From Sediminibacterium sp. (GTDB lineage Bacteria; Bacteroidota; Bacteroidia; Chitinophagales; Chitinophagaceae), in assembly GCA_017983845.1 (NCBI GenBank), contig JAGOAO010000003.1, positions 129,016 to 193,015 of the forward strand: a stretch of DNA of 64,000 nucleotides, written 5' to 3'. Within the stretch, counting starts at the first letter, position 1, and each line of letters begins with the position of its first letter. This document shows positions 55,994 to 64,000 of the stretch, piece after piece. The notes under the pieces were generated by a model. The model worked only from the letters and a program-made list of their open reading frames with translations, was not told where the DNA came from and did not search any database. Position numbers and translations under genes: made by a program.

Positions 55994-56976
55994 TGCATAA
56001 AGCTGAACATAGAATGAAAATAAAAACTGCAAGCAAATACTTAATGGTATCTAGCATTATTACTTTAATTGCATTTAGTTTAACAAGCACATCTCTGAAT
56101 GCCCAAACTGAACCAATGTATTCCCAATACATGTACAATATGTTAGGGGTGAATCCAGCTTATGCCGGAAACAGAGAAGCTTTGAGTATGAATTTCTTCC
56201 AAAGAAATCAATGGGTTGGGATTAAGGGAGCACCCAAAACTACATCCATTAGTATCGACCAAGCTATTAAAGAGGGAAAAATGGGATGGGGTATGCAAGT
56301 TTATGACGATCGTTTAGGAGTGGAAGCCGCTACTGGATTCAATGGAATGCTGTCTACAAGAATTCGAGTATCTGAGAAAGGTATTTTATCCGGAGGACTT
56401 AGTTTAGGAATGATGAATTACCGCATCAATTTAAACGATGTGAACAATCGAAACAATCCCAATGACCCTAGTTTTATAAGTACGGATAAACCTTCAAAAT
56501 GGAATCCTTCTGTAGGAATGGGTATCTATTATAATACAGACCGTTTTTATGCAGGCCTTTCAACGCCAAGTGTATTAAAATCTCGTTTGGCGAGTTATGA
56601 AAACTTGGTTTCTAGTATAGACAAGTCTGATGCTTTTCATTTATTTGCGAATGCTGGATATGTTTTTGATATCAATGAAGATGTAAAATTAAAACCATCT
56701 ACTATGGTCAAAATGGTAAGCGGCGCGCCCATTGAAGCAGATATCAATATGAATATTTGGCTAAAGGATATTTTAGGATTGGGTGGTAGTTATAGAACCG
56801 GTGATGCATTTGTAGGAATGGTGGAATTGCAAGCCACACAGCAAATTAGACTTGGTTATGCTTATGACATGCCCTTCAATCCGCTTAAATATTTTACAAA
56901 AGGCTCTCATGAATTAATGTTAAGGTATGAATTGGGCAAATTTAAAACTAAGATTAAATCCACTAGATACTTTTAA
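55993..56976 (+). CDS. PorP/SprF family outer-membrane protein
   Basis: A 327-residue protein (320 if it starts at the ATG at 56014, which gives a cleaner signal peptide). The ATG at 55993 overlaps the stop of the giant gene (TAATG), suggesting coupling. After the signal (SLNAQ) come the family hallmarks PMYSQYMYNMLGVNPAYAG and FFQRNQWVGIKGAPKT, then alternating beta strands of an outer-membrane barrel, ending YELGKFKTKIKSTRYF. PorP/SprF proteins anchor or assist delivery of type-B T9SS cargo such as SprB. By position, this one is dedicated to the giant adhesin. Confidence 0.93.
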   Translation: MHKAEHRMKIKTASKYLMVSSIITLIAFSLTSTSLNAQTEPMYSQYMYNMLGVNPAYAGNREALSMNFFQRNQWVGIKGAPKTTSISIDQAIKEGKMGWGMQVYDDRLGVEAATGFNGMLSTRIRVSEKGILSGGLSLGMMNYRINLNDVNNRNNPNDPSFISTDKPSKWNPSVGMGIYYNTDRFYAGLSTPSVLKSRLASYENLVSSIDKSDAFHLFANAGYVFDINEDVKLKPSTMVKMVSGAPIEADINMNIWLKDILGLGGSYRTGDAFVGMVELQATQQIRLGYAYDMPFNPLKYFTKGSHELMLRYELGKFKTKIKSTRYF

Positions 56977-57005
56977 TCATCGATTCAAGATTTAAAAAAG
57001 ATTTC

Positions 57006-59165
57006 ATGAAAAATAAACAATATCTATTGCTGCTCATTTTAATAGCAATAGCATTCAATACAGTTCAAGCACAAACGCAGAAACAAAAAGGTTTACTGAA
57101 ATTGGCACAACAAGAGTTTAAGCAATTAAGATTTGCTTATGCCATTCCTGTATACAAGCAGTATCTATTGAAAGCACCAAAAGACACCATTGCCTTAATG
57201 TATTTAGCGCTGAGTTATCAAAAAGTAAATCAAATTGATAGCGCTGTAAAGTATTATGACGCAGCCGTATTGGCTGGGGTAAAGTTCAACTCAAATATGG
57301 CAGAGACACATGCCATGTTAGGGCATTATGAAAAGTCAACATTTATTTATAAGCAATTGATTGATAGCAATAAAACAAAATTAGCAGATGCACGCTATTT
57401 TGGATTTAGCAATACCAAGAAATTGGTGGGAGATTCTTTAGATTTTAAAATTTACAATACAAAATTGAATACAGGATATAATGAATTCAATGGGGTATTG
57501 TATCAAAATGGATTGGTGTATGAGTCTAATCAATTTGAAGCAGTTACACATAAAAAGAAATTCTTTTTATGGAATTGGTTGAATACAAAAAAATCAAGAT
57601 TATCTCCAGAATTTGCTTGGGATGGGGCAAGTTATACGAAATTGTATTTTTATCCTAATGCAGATAGCTTGAGAATAAACAATGCAACAATAGGACAATG
57701 GAATGACAAAAAACCTTTGAAAAATTACACGGATTATTCAATCATTACTCCAAACGATACAAGGAAAATGGTAGGAAGTTATGGAGTTAAAGCTGCACAA
57801 AACAAAGAAATATCTAGCCAAAAATTCAATGGTTTTTTGAGTGATAAAATGAACTTAGGTGCTGTAAGTTTTACAGCCGATGGAAAAAAAGCGTATTATA
57901 CAAGGAATCAAAAAAGATCATTTAATGTCTATCAATTAGAAATCTGGGAAGCTACCCAAAAAGAAGGTAGATGGGTGAATGCGCATAAGATGTTCTTTAA
58001 CAACCCTAAATTCAGTTATTTCCATCCTGCCATTACGCCTGACGGAAAACGTTTATATTATGTAACGGATGACAACACAGGACAAGGAGGTACGGATATT
58101 TATTATGTAGATCGTAACGAGGATGGTTCATGGAAAAATACGGTGAACTTGGGTCAAGATATCAACTCGGCTGGCAATGAGTTGTTCCCTACATTTTACG
58201 AGGGCAATTTATTCATCAGTTCCAATGGGCATCCTGGATTGGGTGGTCTGGATATTTACAGATTGATTAAGGGTACAAATGGAGAACCTGTATTAAAGAA
58301 CATGGGGTATCCTATCAATAGTTCAAAGGATGATTTTGCTTTTAGTATTCAAGGCACAAAAGGTTTTTTTAGTTCCAATAGAAATGGTTCAGACGATATT
58401 TTAGCTTTTGATTATGCACAAAGTTTTGTCAAGATCAAAGGAAAATTATATGTAGATAGTACGATTCATGTAGGAAAGAAAATCTATTTGTATCAAAAAA
58501 ATGAGCAAGGTAGAGCTATCTTAAAAGACAGTGCAATCACAGATGCCAATTCTAATTACGAGTTTAAAATCAGACCCAATCAGGCATATGATTTAGTTGC
58601 CTTTGACGATGAAGGGAATCGTTTTCAACAAACCAGCACTTCTGATGGATACCAAAAAGTTAACAACTATTACACTAAAGATGTGGTGTTAATCAACATA
58701 CCCTTGAGCGAAAAAGTGAAGCAAGCTAAAATTGCAGCTGCTGATGCATTAAGAAAATCAGAGTTAGCGGTTCAAACAACCAAGTTTATTAGGGCTATAG
58801 ATTCATTAAAGGCAATCACCAAGGATTATGTAGAATTACACCATCCATTTGACCAAGTGTATATTATTGAGAAAGACTTACCAGATTATTATAAAGTGAT
58901 TGAATGGGTTAAGCGTGTGAAGAACAAGAAAATTGTGATTGTTTCTGCAGCTGATTGTAACGGTAGTTTAGAGTACAATGAAGATTTATCTACTAGAAGA
59001 GCCAATCGTATCTACCGAACCCTGTCAAAATTGTCTAACAATGATGTGGTGATTCAGAACGTTGGAGAGCGTGAATTGCTCAAAGATTGTACCGATGCAC
59101 GTAAAGATATCGAAGCACAGGTGGTGAATCGTTATAGCTATGTCTTCATAATTGATAAAAAATAG
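57006..59165 (+). CDS. TPR/beta-propeller/OmpA protein of PorE (PG1058) architecture
   Basis: A 719-residue exported protein with signal peptide (ending TVQAQ). Order: TPR-like helices (about 25-120); PD40/WD40-like propeller (about 280-455) with AITPDGKRLYYVTDDNTGQG, GGTDIYYVD and GLGGLDIYRL; a carboxypeptidase-regulatory-like beta domain (about 475-545); and a C-terminal OmpA domain (about 610-719) with EYNEDLSTRRANRIY, whose Asp and Arg contact peptidoglycan. The same order occurs in PorE, a T9SS component that links the machinery to peptidoglycan. It lies 29 bases after the SprF-like gene, in the same operon; it is probably a cargo-specific paralogue rather than the core PorE. Confidence 0.88.
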   Translation: MKNKQYLLLLILIAIAFNTVQAQTQKQKGLLKLAQQEFKQLRFAYAIPVYKQYLLKAPKDTIALMYLALSYQKVNQIDSAVKYYDAAVLAGVKFNSNMAETHAMLGHYEKSTFIYKQLIDSNKTKLADARYFGFSNTKKLVGDSLDFKIYNTKLNTGYNEFNGVLYQNGLVYESNQFEAVTHKKKFFLWNWLNTKKSRLSPEFAWDGASYTKLYFYPNADSLRINNATIGQWNDKKPLKNYTDYSIITPNDTRKMVGSYGVKAAQNKEISSQKFNGFLSDKMNLGAVSFTADGKKAYYTRNQKRSFNVYQLEIWEATQKEGRWVNAHKMFFNNPKFSYFHPAITPDGKRLYYVTDDNTGQGGTDIYYVDRNEDGSWKNTVNLGQDINSAGNELFPTFYEGNLFISSNGHPGLGGLDIYRLIKGTNGEPVLKNMGYPINSSKDDFAFSIQGTKGFFSSNRNGSDDILAFDYAQSFVKIKGKLYVDSTIHVGKKIYLYQKNEQGRAILKDSAITDANSNYEFKIRPNQAYDLVAFDDEGNRFQQTSTSDGYQKVNNYYTKDVVLINIPLSEKVKQAKIAAADALRKSELAVQTTKFIRAIDSLKAITKDYVELHHPFDQVYIIEKDLPDYYKVIEWVKRVKNKKIVIVSAADCNGSLEYNEDLSTRRANRIYRTLSKLSNNDVVIQNVGERELLKDCTDARKDIEAQVVNRYSYVFIIDKK

Positions 59166-59166
59166 G

Positions 59167-59174
59167 TAAATTTG
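59167..59174 (+). promoter_or_regulatory. Candidate -7 element of the DUF1573 gene
   Basis: TAAATTTG, a perfect TAnnTTTG, starts 1 base after the OmpA-protein stop and lies 34 bases before the ATG. The DUF1573 gene may therefore be transcribed on its own as well as by read-through. Confidence 0.4.
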
Positions 59175-59208
59175 TTTTCTTAATGAATTAAAAATTTAAT
59201 AATTGAAT

Positions 59209-59613
59209 ATGAAAAAGATCTTATTATTCGGCTTCTTGTTAATAGCTACGGTACAATTATTCGCTCAAACTGCACCTGTTACAACTCAAGTTCAGAAAGA
59301 TATCAATAAGGTGTTGAAGTTCACCAATGACAATTACAATATGGGAAATATCCCTTATGGTAAACCAACTGAGTTCAATGTTACAATCGAAAATATCAGT
59401 GCTGCTCCAATTACTTTGAACAACGTCCAAGTAAGCTGTGGTTGTACAACACCAAAGTTTCAGGCAAATGCGGTCATTGCTCCAGGGCAAAAGACGGTGG
59501 TTACTTTAGGATTTAACGGATCTGCAGTAGGTAATTTCACTAAAAATGCAACCATCTTTTTAAGTGATAATTTAATTAAGACAGTTAATTTTCATGGAGT
59601 AGGAGTACAATAA
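59209..59613 (+). CDS. Exported DUF1573 protein
   Basis: From the ATG at 59209 (the in-frame TTG at 59203 only adds two residues) the protein has 134 residues: a signal peptide ending QLFAQ and one DUF1573 Ig-like domain with the hallmark VSCGCTTPKFQANAVIAPGQ and the end NFHGVGV. Single-domain DUF1573 proteins are very common in Bacteroidota and of unknown function; the conserved Cys-Gly-Cys is intact. It closes the adhesin-secretion gene group and is followed by a terminator. Confidence 0.88.
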   Translation: MKKILLFGFLLIATVQLFAQTAPVTTQVQKDINKVLKFTNDNYNMGNIPYGKPTEFNVTIENISAAPITLNNVQVSCGCTTPKFQANAVIAPGQKTVVTLGFNGSAVGNFTKNATIFLSDNLIKTVNFHGVGVQ

Positions 59614-59634
59614 TTCTTTTACAATATTTTTATT

Positions 59635-59660
59635 AAGGCTGCCCTTGGGTGGCCTTTTTT
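59635..59660 (+). terminator. Terminator after the DUF1573 gene
   Basis: Stem AAGGC/GCCTT extended by two wobble pairs and CCC/GGG, with the T run at 59655-59660. It also overlaps the last codon of the convergent DUF2442 gene. Confidence 0.75.
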
Positions 59661-59889
59661 AATGTTCCATTAATTGTTTGACTGATATGTCTTCATCTAT
59701 TAAAGGCCAATGAATTCCATAGTTTGCAGGGGAGATTTGATACTCATTCCTTTGTTGAGATGTAGCATTTAATAATTTTGATGACAAATGATTTAGATCA
59801 AATTTATATTCTAATCCATTGATTTTAATAATCATTGATTCTTGTTCGAATGATACAGATTGTATGTTATGCATCTTTTCCATCTTCAT
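59659..59889 (-). CDS. DUF2442 family protein
   Basis: A 76-residue protein with the DUF2442 pattern: short N-terminal strands, LSSKLLNATSQQRNEYQISP and the typical end YGIHWPLIDEDISVKQLM. Starts at 59889, 59883 or 59874 are all possible. It overlaps the upstream DUF4160 gene by 23 bases, so the pair is co-translated. Such pairs are widespread and have the look of small toxin-antitoxin or regulatory modules; which member, if either, is toxic is not known to me. Confidence 0.85.
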   Translation of the reverse strand: MKMEKMHNIQSVSFEQESMIIKINGLEYKFDLNHLSSKLLNATSQQRNEYQISPANYGIHWPLIDEDISVKQLMEH

Positions 59890-60136
59890 TATTTAAAAAA
59901 TGATTCGACCATTCTGAAACAATTAGTTCGAAATGTTGGTAGATGATCTTTTTGATTTCACGTTTACTTGCCGGTGTAAAATTATAGGAAAATGCTTCTA
60001 TAATTTCTATTTCATCAATTAATAGCCAATATTTAGCTTGTATATCTCCCTTTTGAACATGAATATGAATTGGTTCATTGGATTCATTCGAGTAAAAGAA
60101 TAATCTCCATCCATAAATAAAAAGTATTGTTGGCAT
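59867..60136 (-). CDS. DUF4160 family protein
   Basis: An 89-residue protein with the DUF4160 signature MPTILFIYGWRLFFYSNE followed by EPIHIHVQKGDIQAKYWL, where the HIHV histidines are conserved, and the helical end SKREIKKIIYQHFELIVSEW. First gene of a two-gene unit with DUF2442. Function is unknown; see the DUF2442 entry for the pair hypothesis. Confidence 0.88.
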   Translation of the reverse strand: MPTILFIYGWRLFFYSNESNEPIHIHVQKGDIQAKYWLLIDEIEIIEAFSYNFTPASKREIKKIIYQHFELIVSEWSNHFLNNEDGKDA

Positions 60137-60258
60137 GTTTTATTTTAAACATAGCCAGAAAATAGAGGCAATTTTATACGGTTAATACTTTAGGATATTT
60201 TCTAATAAGGATGGCCGTCGTTTCACTCCGGCATCCCAATTCCATAAATGGAATAGTA

Positions 60259-60292
60259 GGATTACCTCCCTTCGGTCGGTGATCCTTTTTTT
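60259..60292 (+). terminator. Terminator-like hairpin with TTCG loop and T7 tract
   Basis: An 8-bp stem (GGATTACC/GGTGATCC, one G-T pair) encloses a C-TTCG-G tip and is followed by 7 T on the plus strand. No plus-strand gene lies immediately upstream, so it may end an unrecognised short RNA or be part of a dispersed repeat. Confidence 0.5.
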
Positions 60293-60387
60293 GGGGGGGC
60301 TCAAACCAATTCAATACCCGCCGCTTCGCGGCTACTTTTTTTGTGCCCATCAACTTCGCTCAAGCAAGCTTGGCTCGTATCTGGACA

Positions 60388-60415
60388 CAAAAAAACCACG
60401 TAATTACGTGGTTTT
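60388..60415 (-). terminator. Terminator of tRNA-Ser
   Basis: A perfect 24-base palindrome (arms AAAACCACGTAA at 60392-60403 and TTACGTGGTTTT at 60404-60415) lies 9 bases beyond the tRNA 3' end; on the minus strand it ends in a T run opposite 60389-60395. Confidence 0.7.
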
Positions 60416-60424
60416 GAATTGGTT

Positions 60425-60512
<88 letters not shown>

Positions 60513-60623
60513 GCGGCAAATGTAGGAAGGGAAAACGAATTTTGCAAAAAAATGGGCAATTTATTCGGGAATTCAATGCTACTAATTACTTGACTACCAT
60601 GTATCTTTACAAAAAAGGACCAA

Positions 60624-62435
60624 GTGAGAGAATTAGCTGCGTTAAATCAATTTTTTTGGAAGTATAGGGTAAGATTCTTTTCGGGGATTTTATTGGTTAT
60701 CGCAACCAACTATTTGGCTGTTTTAGCCCCTCAAATCACAGGTTATGTGGTAGGCTTGGTGCAGGCAAAGTTACCTGGAGGCAAGCCAGTTACAGCTGTT
60801 CAAAACGACCTGCTTATCCATGCCATTTCAAAGATTAGTGATGCCAATCATTTTAGCTTTGGGTGGATCATCACTTTCTGTAGCATTACCATCCTAGTCT
60901 TGGCCATTTTAAGGGGGGTGTTCATGTTTTTCATGCGTCAAACCATGATTGTGATGAGTAGGCATATTGAATATGACCAAAAAAATCAAGTATACAAACA
61001 TTACCAGGCACTAGATACCGAGTTTTATAAGACCCATAGTACGGGTGATTTAATGAGTCGTATTACGGAGGATGTGAGTAGGGTAAGGATGTATACTGGA
61101 CCTTCCTTGATGTATCTAGTCAACTTGATTTCCTTAATTGGATTTTGTTTATACAATATGTTCTCTAAGGATATTCGTTTGAGTTTATATGTACTTTCTC
61201 CCTTGCCGATCTTGGCGATTACGATTTATATGGTCAATAGTATCATTAATAAAAAGAGTGAAGAGATTCAAGGGCAACTTTCAGATTTAACCACCAATGC
61301 ACAAGAATCCTATTCTGGTATTAGGGTGATAAAATCTTTTGTACAAGAAAAAGCAATGTTGGGCTTCTTTAAAACCAATAGTGAATTGTATCGCAAGAAT
61401 GCAGTAAGCTTGGCCAAAGTAGAAGCATTTTATACGCCCACAATGGCTTTGATGATTGGCTTGAGTACTTTGTTAACCATCTATCTTGGCGGCTTGCAAG
61501 CCATCAAAGACCCAAGTCAAATTGGAACGATTGTCGAATTTGTGATCTATATCAACATGCTCACTTTCCCAGTAAGTGCGATTGGTTGGACAGCAAGTAT
61601 GATACAGAGAGCAGCTGCTTCACAAAAAAGATTGAATGAGTTTTTATCCATTGAACCAACGATTCAAAATAAGGACACTCAAAAAATAGATCATATCAAA
61701 GGGGATATTCAATTTGACAAGGTGGATTTTATTTATCCGCATTCTGGTATTAAAGCGCTGAATCAATTTAGTTTAGAGATTAAAGCGGGCGAAAAAGTGT
61801 TGATCCTAGGAAAAACTGGTTCTGGAAAATCGAGTATTGCACAGCTTTTAAATCGAATGTACCATGTCAATGAGGGTGTAGTGAAAGTAGATGGAAAGCC
61901 AATAGAATCTATTGATTTCACCTCTTTAAGAAGACGCATTGGGTATGTTCAACAGGATGTATTTTTATTCAGCGATTCGATTAAAAATAATATTCAGTTT
62001 GGGGTGGATTCAACCGATGAGGCCATTGAATCGGCTGCTAGATCTGCCCATATATTCAAGGAGATTCAACAACTCCCTGCTGGTTTTGAAACATTAGTAG
62101 GAGAGCGTGGTACCACTTTAAGTGGGGGACAAAAACAAAGAATCTCCATTGCTAGAGCCTTGATTAAGGAACCCGATTTATTTATTTTTGACGACTGTTT
62201 AAGTGCGGTAGATGCCAATACAGAAAAAACAATATTGACGAATTTGAGTCGTTTAATGCAAGATAAAACGGCTTTGTTTATTACGCATCGTATTTTCTTC
62301 AATTTTCATTTTGACAAAATCATTTACATTCAAGATGGACATATTGCCGAATCTGGTACACACGAAAGTTTGTTAGCAAAACAGGGTTTATATGCCGAAT
62401 TATATCAAACACAATTGAGCCAAAACCAACAATAG
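60624..62435 (+). CDS. ABC exporter, fused membrane and ATPase domains
   Basis: A 603-residue half-transporter starting at GTG 60624. Residues 1-320 hold six helices; the ATPase has Walker A GKTGSGKSS (396-404), the QQDVF Q-loop, signature LSGGQ (about 499-503), Walker B LFIFDDCLSAVD with D523, and the switch His in FITHR. The residue after D523, usually catalytic Glu, is D524. It resembles MsbA/LmrA-type lipid or drug exporters; the substrate is unknown. An Asp at this position is known from degenerate sites of heterodimeric exporters, but no partner gene is adjacent. It follows the tRNA gene on the opposite strand. Confidence 0.9.
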   Translation: MRELAALNQFFWKYRVRFFSGILLVIATNYLAVLAPQITGYVVGLVQAKLPGGKPVTAVQNDLLIHAISKISDANHFSFGWIITFCSITILVLAILRGVFMFFMRQTMIVMSRHIEYDQKNQVYKHYQALDTEFYKTHSTGDLMSRITEDVSRVRMYTGPSLMYLVNLISLIGFCLYNMFSKDIRLSLYVLSPLPILAITIYMVNSIINKKSEEIQGQLSDLTTNAQESYSGIRVIKSFVQEKAMLGFFKTNSELYRKNAVSLAKVEAFYTPTMALMIGLSTLLTIYLGGLQAIKDPSQIGTIVEFVIYINMLTFPVSAIGWTASMIQRAAASQKRLNEFLSIEPTIQNKDTQKIDHIKGDIQFDKVDFIYPHSGIKALNQFSLEIKAGEKVLILGKTGSGKSSIAQLLNRMYHVNEGVVKVDGKPIESIDFTSLRRRIGYVQQDVFLFSDSIKNNIQFGVDSTDEAIESAARSAHIFKEIQQLPAGFETLVGERGTTLSGGQKQRISIARALIKEPDLFIFDDCLSAVDANTEKTILTNLSRLMQDKTALFITHRIFFNFHFDKIIYIQDGHIAESGTHESLLAKQGLYAELYQTQLSQNQQ

Positions 62436-62536
62436 TCTAGTTTGTAGTTGATTTTATGAAAACTCATTTAAAATTTTAAATTTTCGTAAACATTTTATAT
62501 TTTAGCCATAGATTATAATTAACTAAAATTGATATT

Positions 62537-63043
62537 GTGGAATACGAAAACAACGACAAAAAGATTGAGAGTGTATTTAGTTCAAAAATTCGTGCTGGAA
62601 AAAGAAGAACTTATTTCTTTGATGTAAGAGCGACTAAAGCGAATGATTATTTCTTAACCATTACAGAGAGTAGAAAAAGATTTGATGACAACGGATATGA
62701 TCGTCACAAGATCTTTTTATATAAAGAAGATTTTAATAAATTTTTAAAGGCCCTTACTGAATCTTTGGATTATGTAAAAACAGAATTGATGCCTGATTTT
62801 GATTTTGATGCATTCAATCATGAGTATGAAGCTGCGAACGCAGCTGATGAAAACAGTACTATTCCGGCGCCCACTGCGCCGAGCGCAGAATATGCTACTT
62901 CAAATTCAGAGGATGTAAAGCCTCCTGTATTTGAAGCACCCGCAACTCCAGTTGCGCCTGCTGTTACAGCGTCAAAAGTAGAAATAGAATCACCTGCATC
63001 TAGCGGAGACAATTTAAGTTCGGAGGAAGTTGATAAGTGGTAA
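62537..63043 (+). CDS. DUF3276 PUR-alpha-like nucleic-acid-binding protein
   Basis: A 168-residue protein starting at GTG 62537. Residues 8-85 are a PUR-like domain: ESVFSSKIRAGKRRTYFFDV, NDYFLTITESRKR and HKIFLYKEDFNKFLKAL. PUR proteins in Bacteroidota and Borrelia bind single-stranded DNA or RNA as dimers. The C-terminal ~80 residues are a disordered Ala/Pro/Glu-rich tail. Stand-alone gene; the 6-bp stem GTAAGC/GCTTAC overlaps its stop. Confidence 0.88.
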   Translation: MEYENNDKKIESVFSSKIRAGKRRTYFFDVRATKANDYFLTITESRKRFDDNGYDRHKIFLYKEDFNKFLKALTESLDYVKTELMPDFDFDAFNHEYEAANAADENSTIPAPTAPSAEYATSNSEDVKPPVFEAPATPVAPAVTASKVEIESPASSGDNLSSEEVDKW

Positions 63044-63055
63044 GCTACTGCTTAC
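63040..63055. terminator. Weak hairpin between the DUF3276 and GNAT genes
   Basis: Stem GTAAGC/GCTTAC with loop TACT lies at the convergent ends of both genes. There is no clean T run, so termination is only suggested by position. Confidence 0.3.
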
Positions 63056-63066
63056 AATAATTTATT

Positions 63067-64000
<934 letters not shown>

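Larger units (their letters stand above)
60137..60424. other. Palindrome-rich intergenic region beside tRNA-Ser
   Basis: No credible gene is seen. It holds nested inverted repeats: a hairpin with a TTCG loop followed by T7 (60259-60292), a CCGC-TTCG-CGG hairpin near 60320, an imperfect TTTTTTTGTG/CACAAAAAAA pairing (60336-60345 with 60386-60395), and an outer 13-bp inverted repeat CAAACCAATTCAA (60302-60314) against 60414-60426. The local G+C blocks contrast with the A+T-rich surroundings. Confidence 0.6.

Overview
The window reads as chromosome of an A+T-rich member of the Bacteroidota, most likely Chitinophagales/Chitinophagaceae-like; the genus cannot be fixed from sequence alone. The evidence is a fused SecDF, futalosine-pathway menaquinone synthesis, a long NusB, -7 promoter elements of the Bacteroidota form TAnnTTTG, PorP/SprF and OmpA-like type 9 secretion (T9SS) proteins, and a gliding-type C-terminal sorting domain.

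Bases 1-30,550 are mainly ordinary core genes in short operons on both strands. In order they are secDF (partial), an FKBP lipoprotein with a small membrane protein, lysoplasmalogenase, groES-groEL, nusB, yajC, coaE, an RlmK-type rRNA methyltransferase, an aspartate-type aminotransferase, L-serine dehydratase, mqnE, a CNT nucleoside transporter, trxA, dnaE, an NlpC/P60 lipoprotein, an M1 peptidase, msrA, a MutS2 lacking the Smr domain with a coupled YhcH-like gene, a tiny orphan protein, a TlpA-like thioredoxin protein, and an overlapping response regulator/sensor kinase pair.

Bases 30,698-55,993 are one uninterrupted reading frame of 8431 residues, about 40% of the window. It is a giant secreted, calcium-binding-repeat adhesin: signal peptide; 16 modules in which a different beta-type insert sits between two thrombospondin-type-3 (TSP3) blocks and between two cysteines; an Ig-like domain; 8 cadherin/VCBS-like repeats; about 45 tandem TSP3 units; 4 more Ig/cadherin-like repeats; DUF11-like domains; and a C-terminal gliding/CHU_C type-B sorting domain. 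Its stop codon overlaps the start of a PorP/SprF gene, which is followed by a TPR-propeller-OmpA gene (PorE/PG1058 layout) and a small DUF1573 protein. This looks like a self-contained cargo plus outer-membrane export/anchoring unit, comparable in logic to SprB-SprF. The upstream two-component pair may regulate it, but that is inference from adjacency.

Bases 59,659-64,000 hold a DUF2442/DUF4160 pair, a palindrome-rich intergenic region ending at a tRNA-Ser(UGA), an ABC exporter with Asp in place of the Walker B glutamate, a DUF3276 PUR-like protein, a GNAT acetyltransferase and the 3' end of pgi. I saw no transposase, integrase, prophage, CRISPR array or rRNA. No gene-free stretch exceeds 300 bases. 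The most novel material is the internal architecture of the giant protein.
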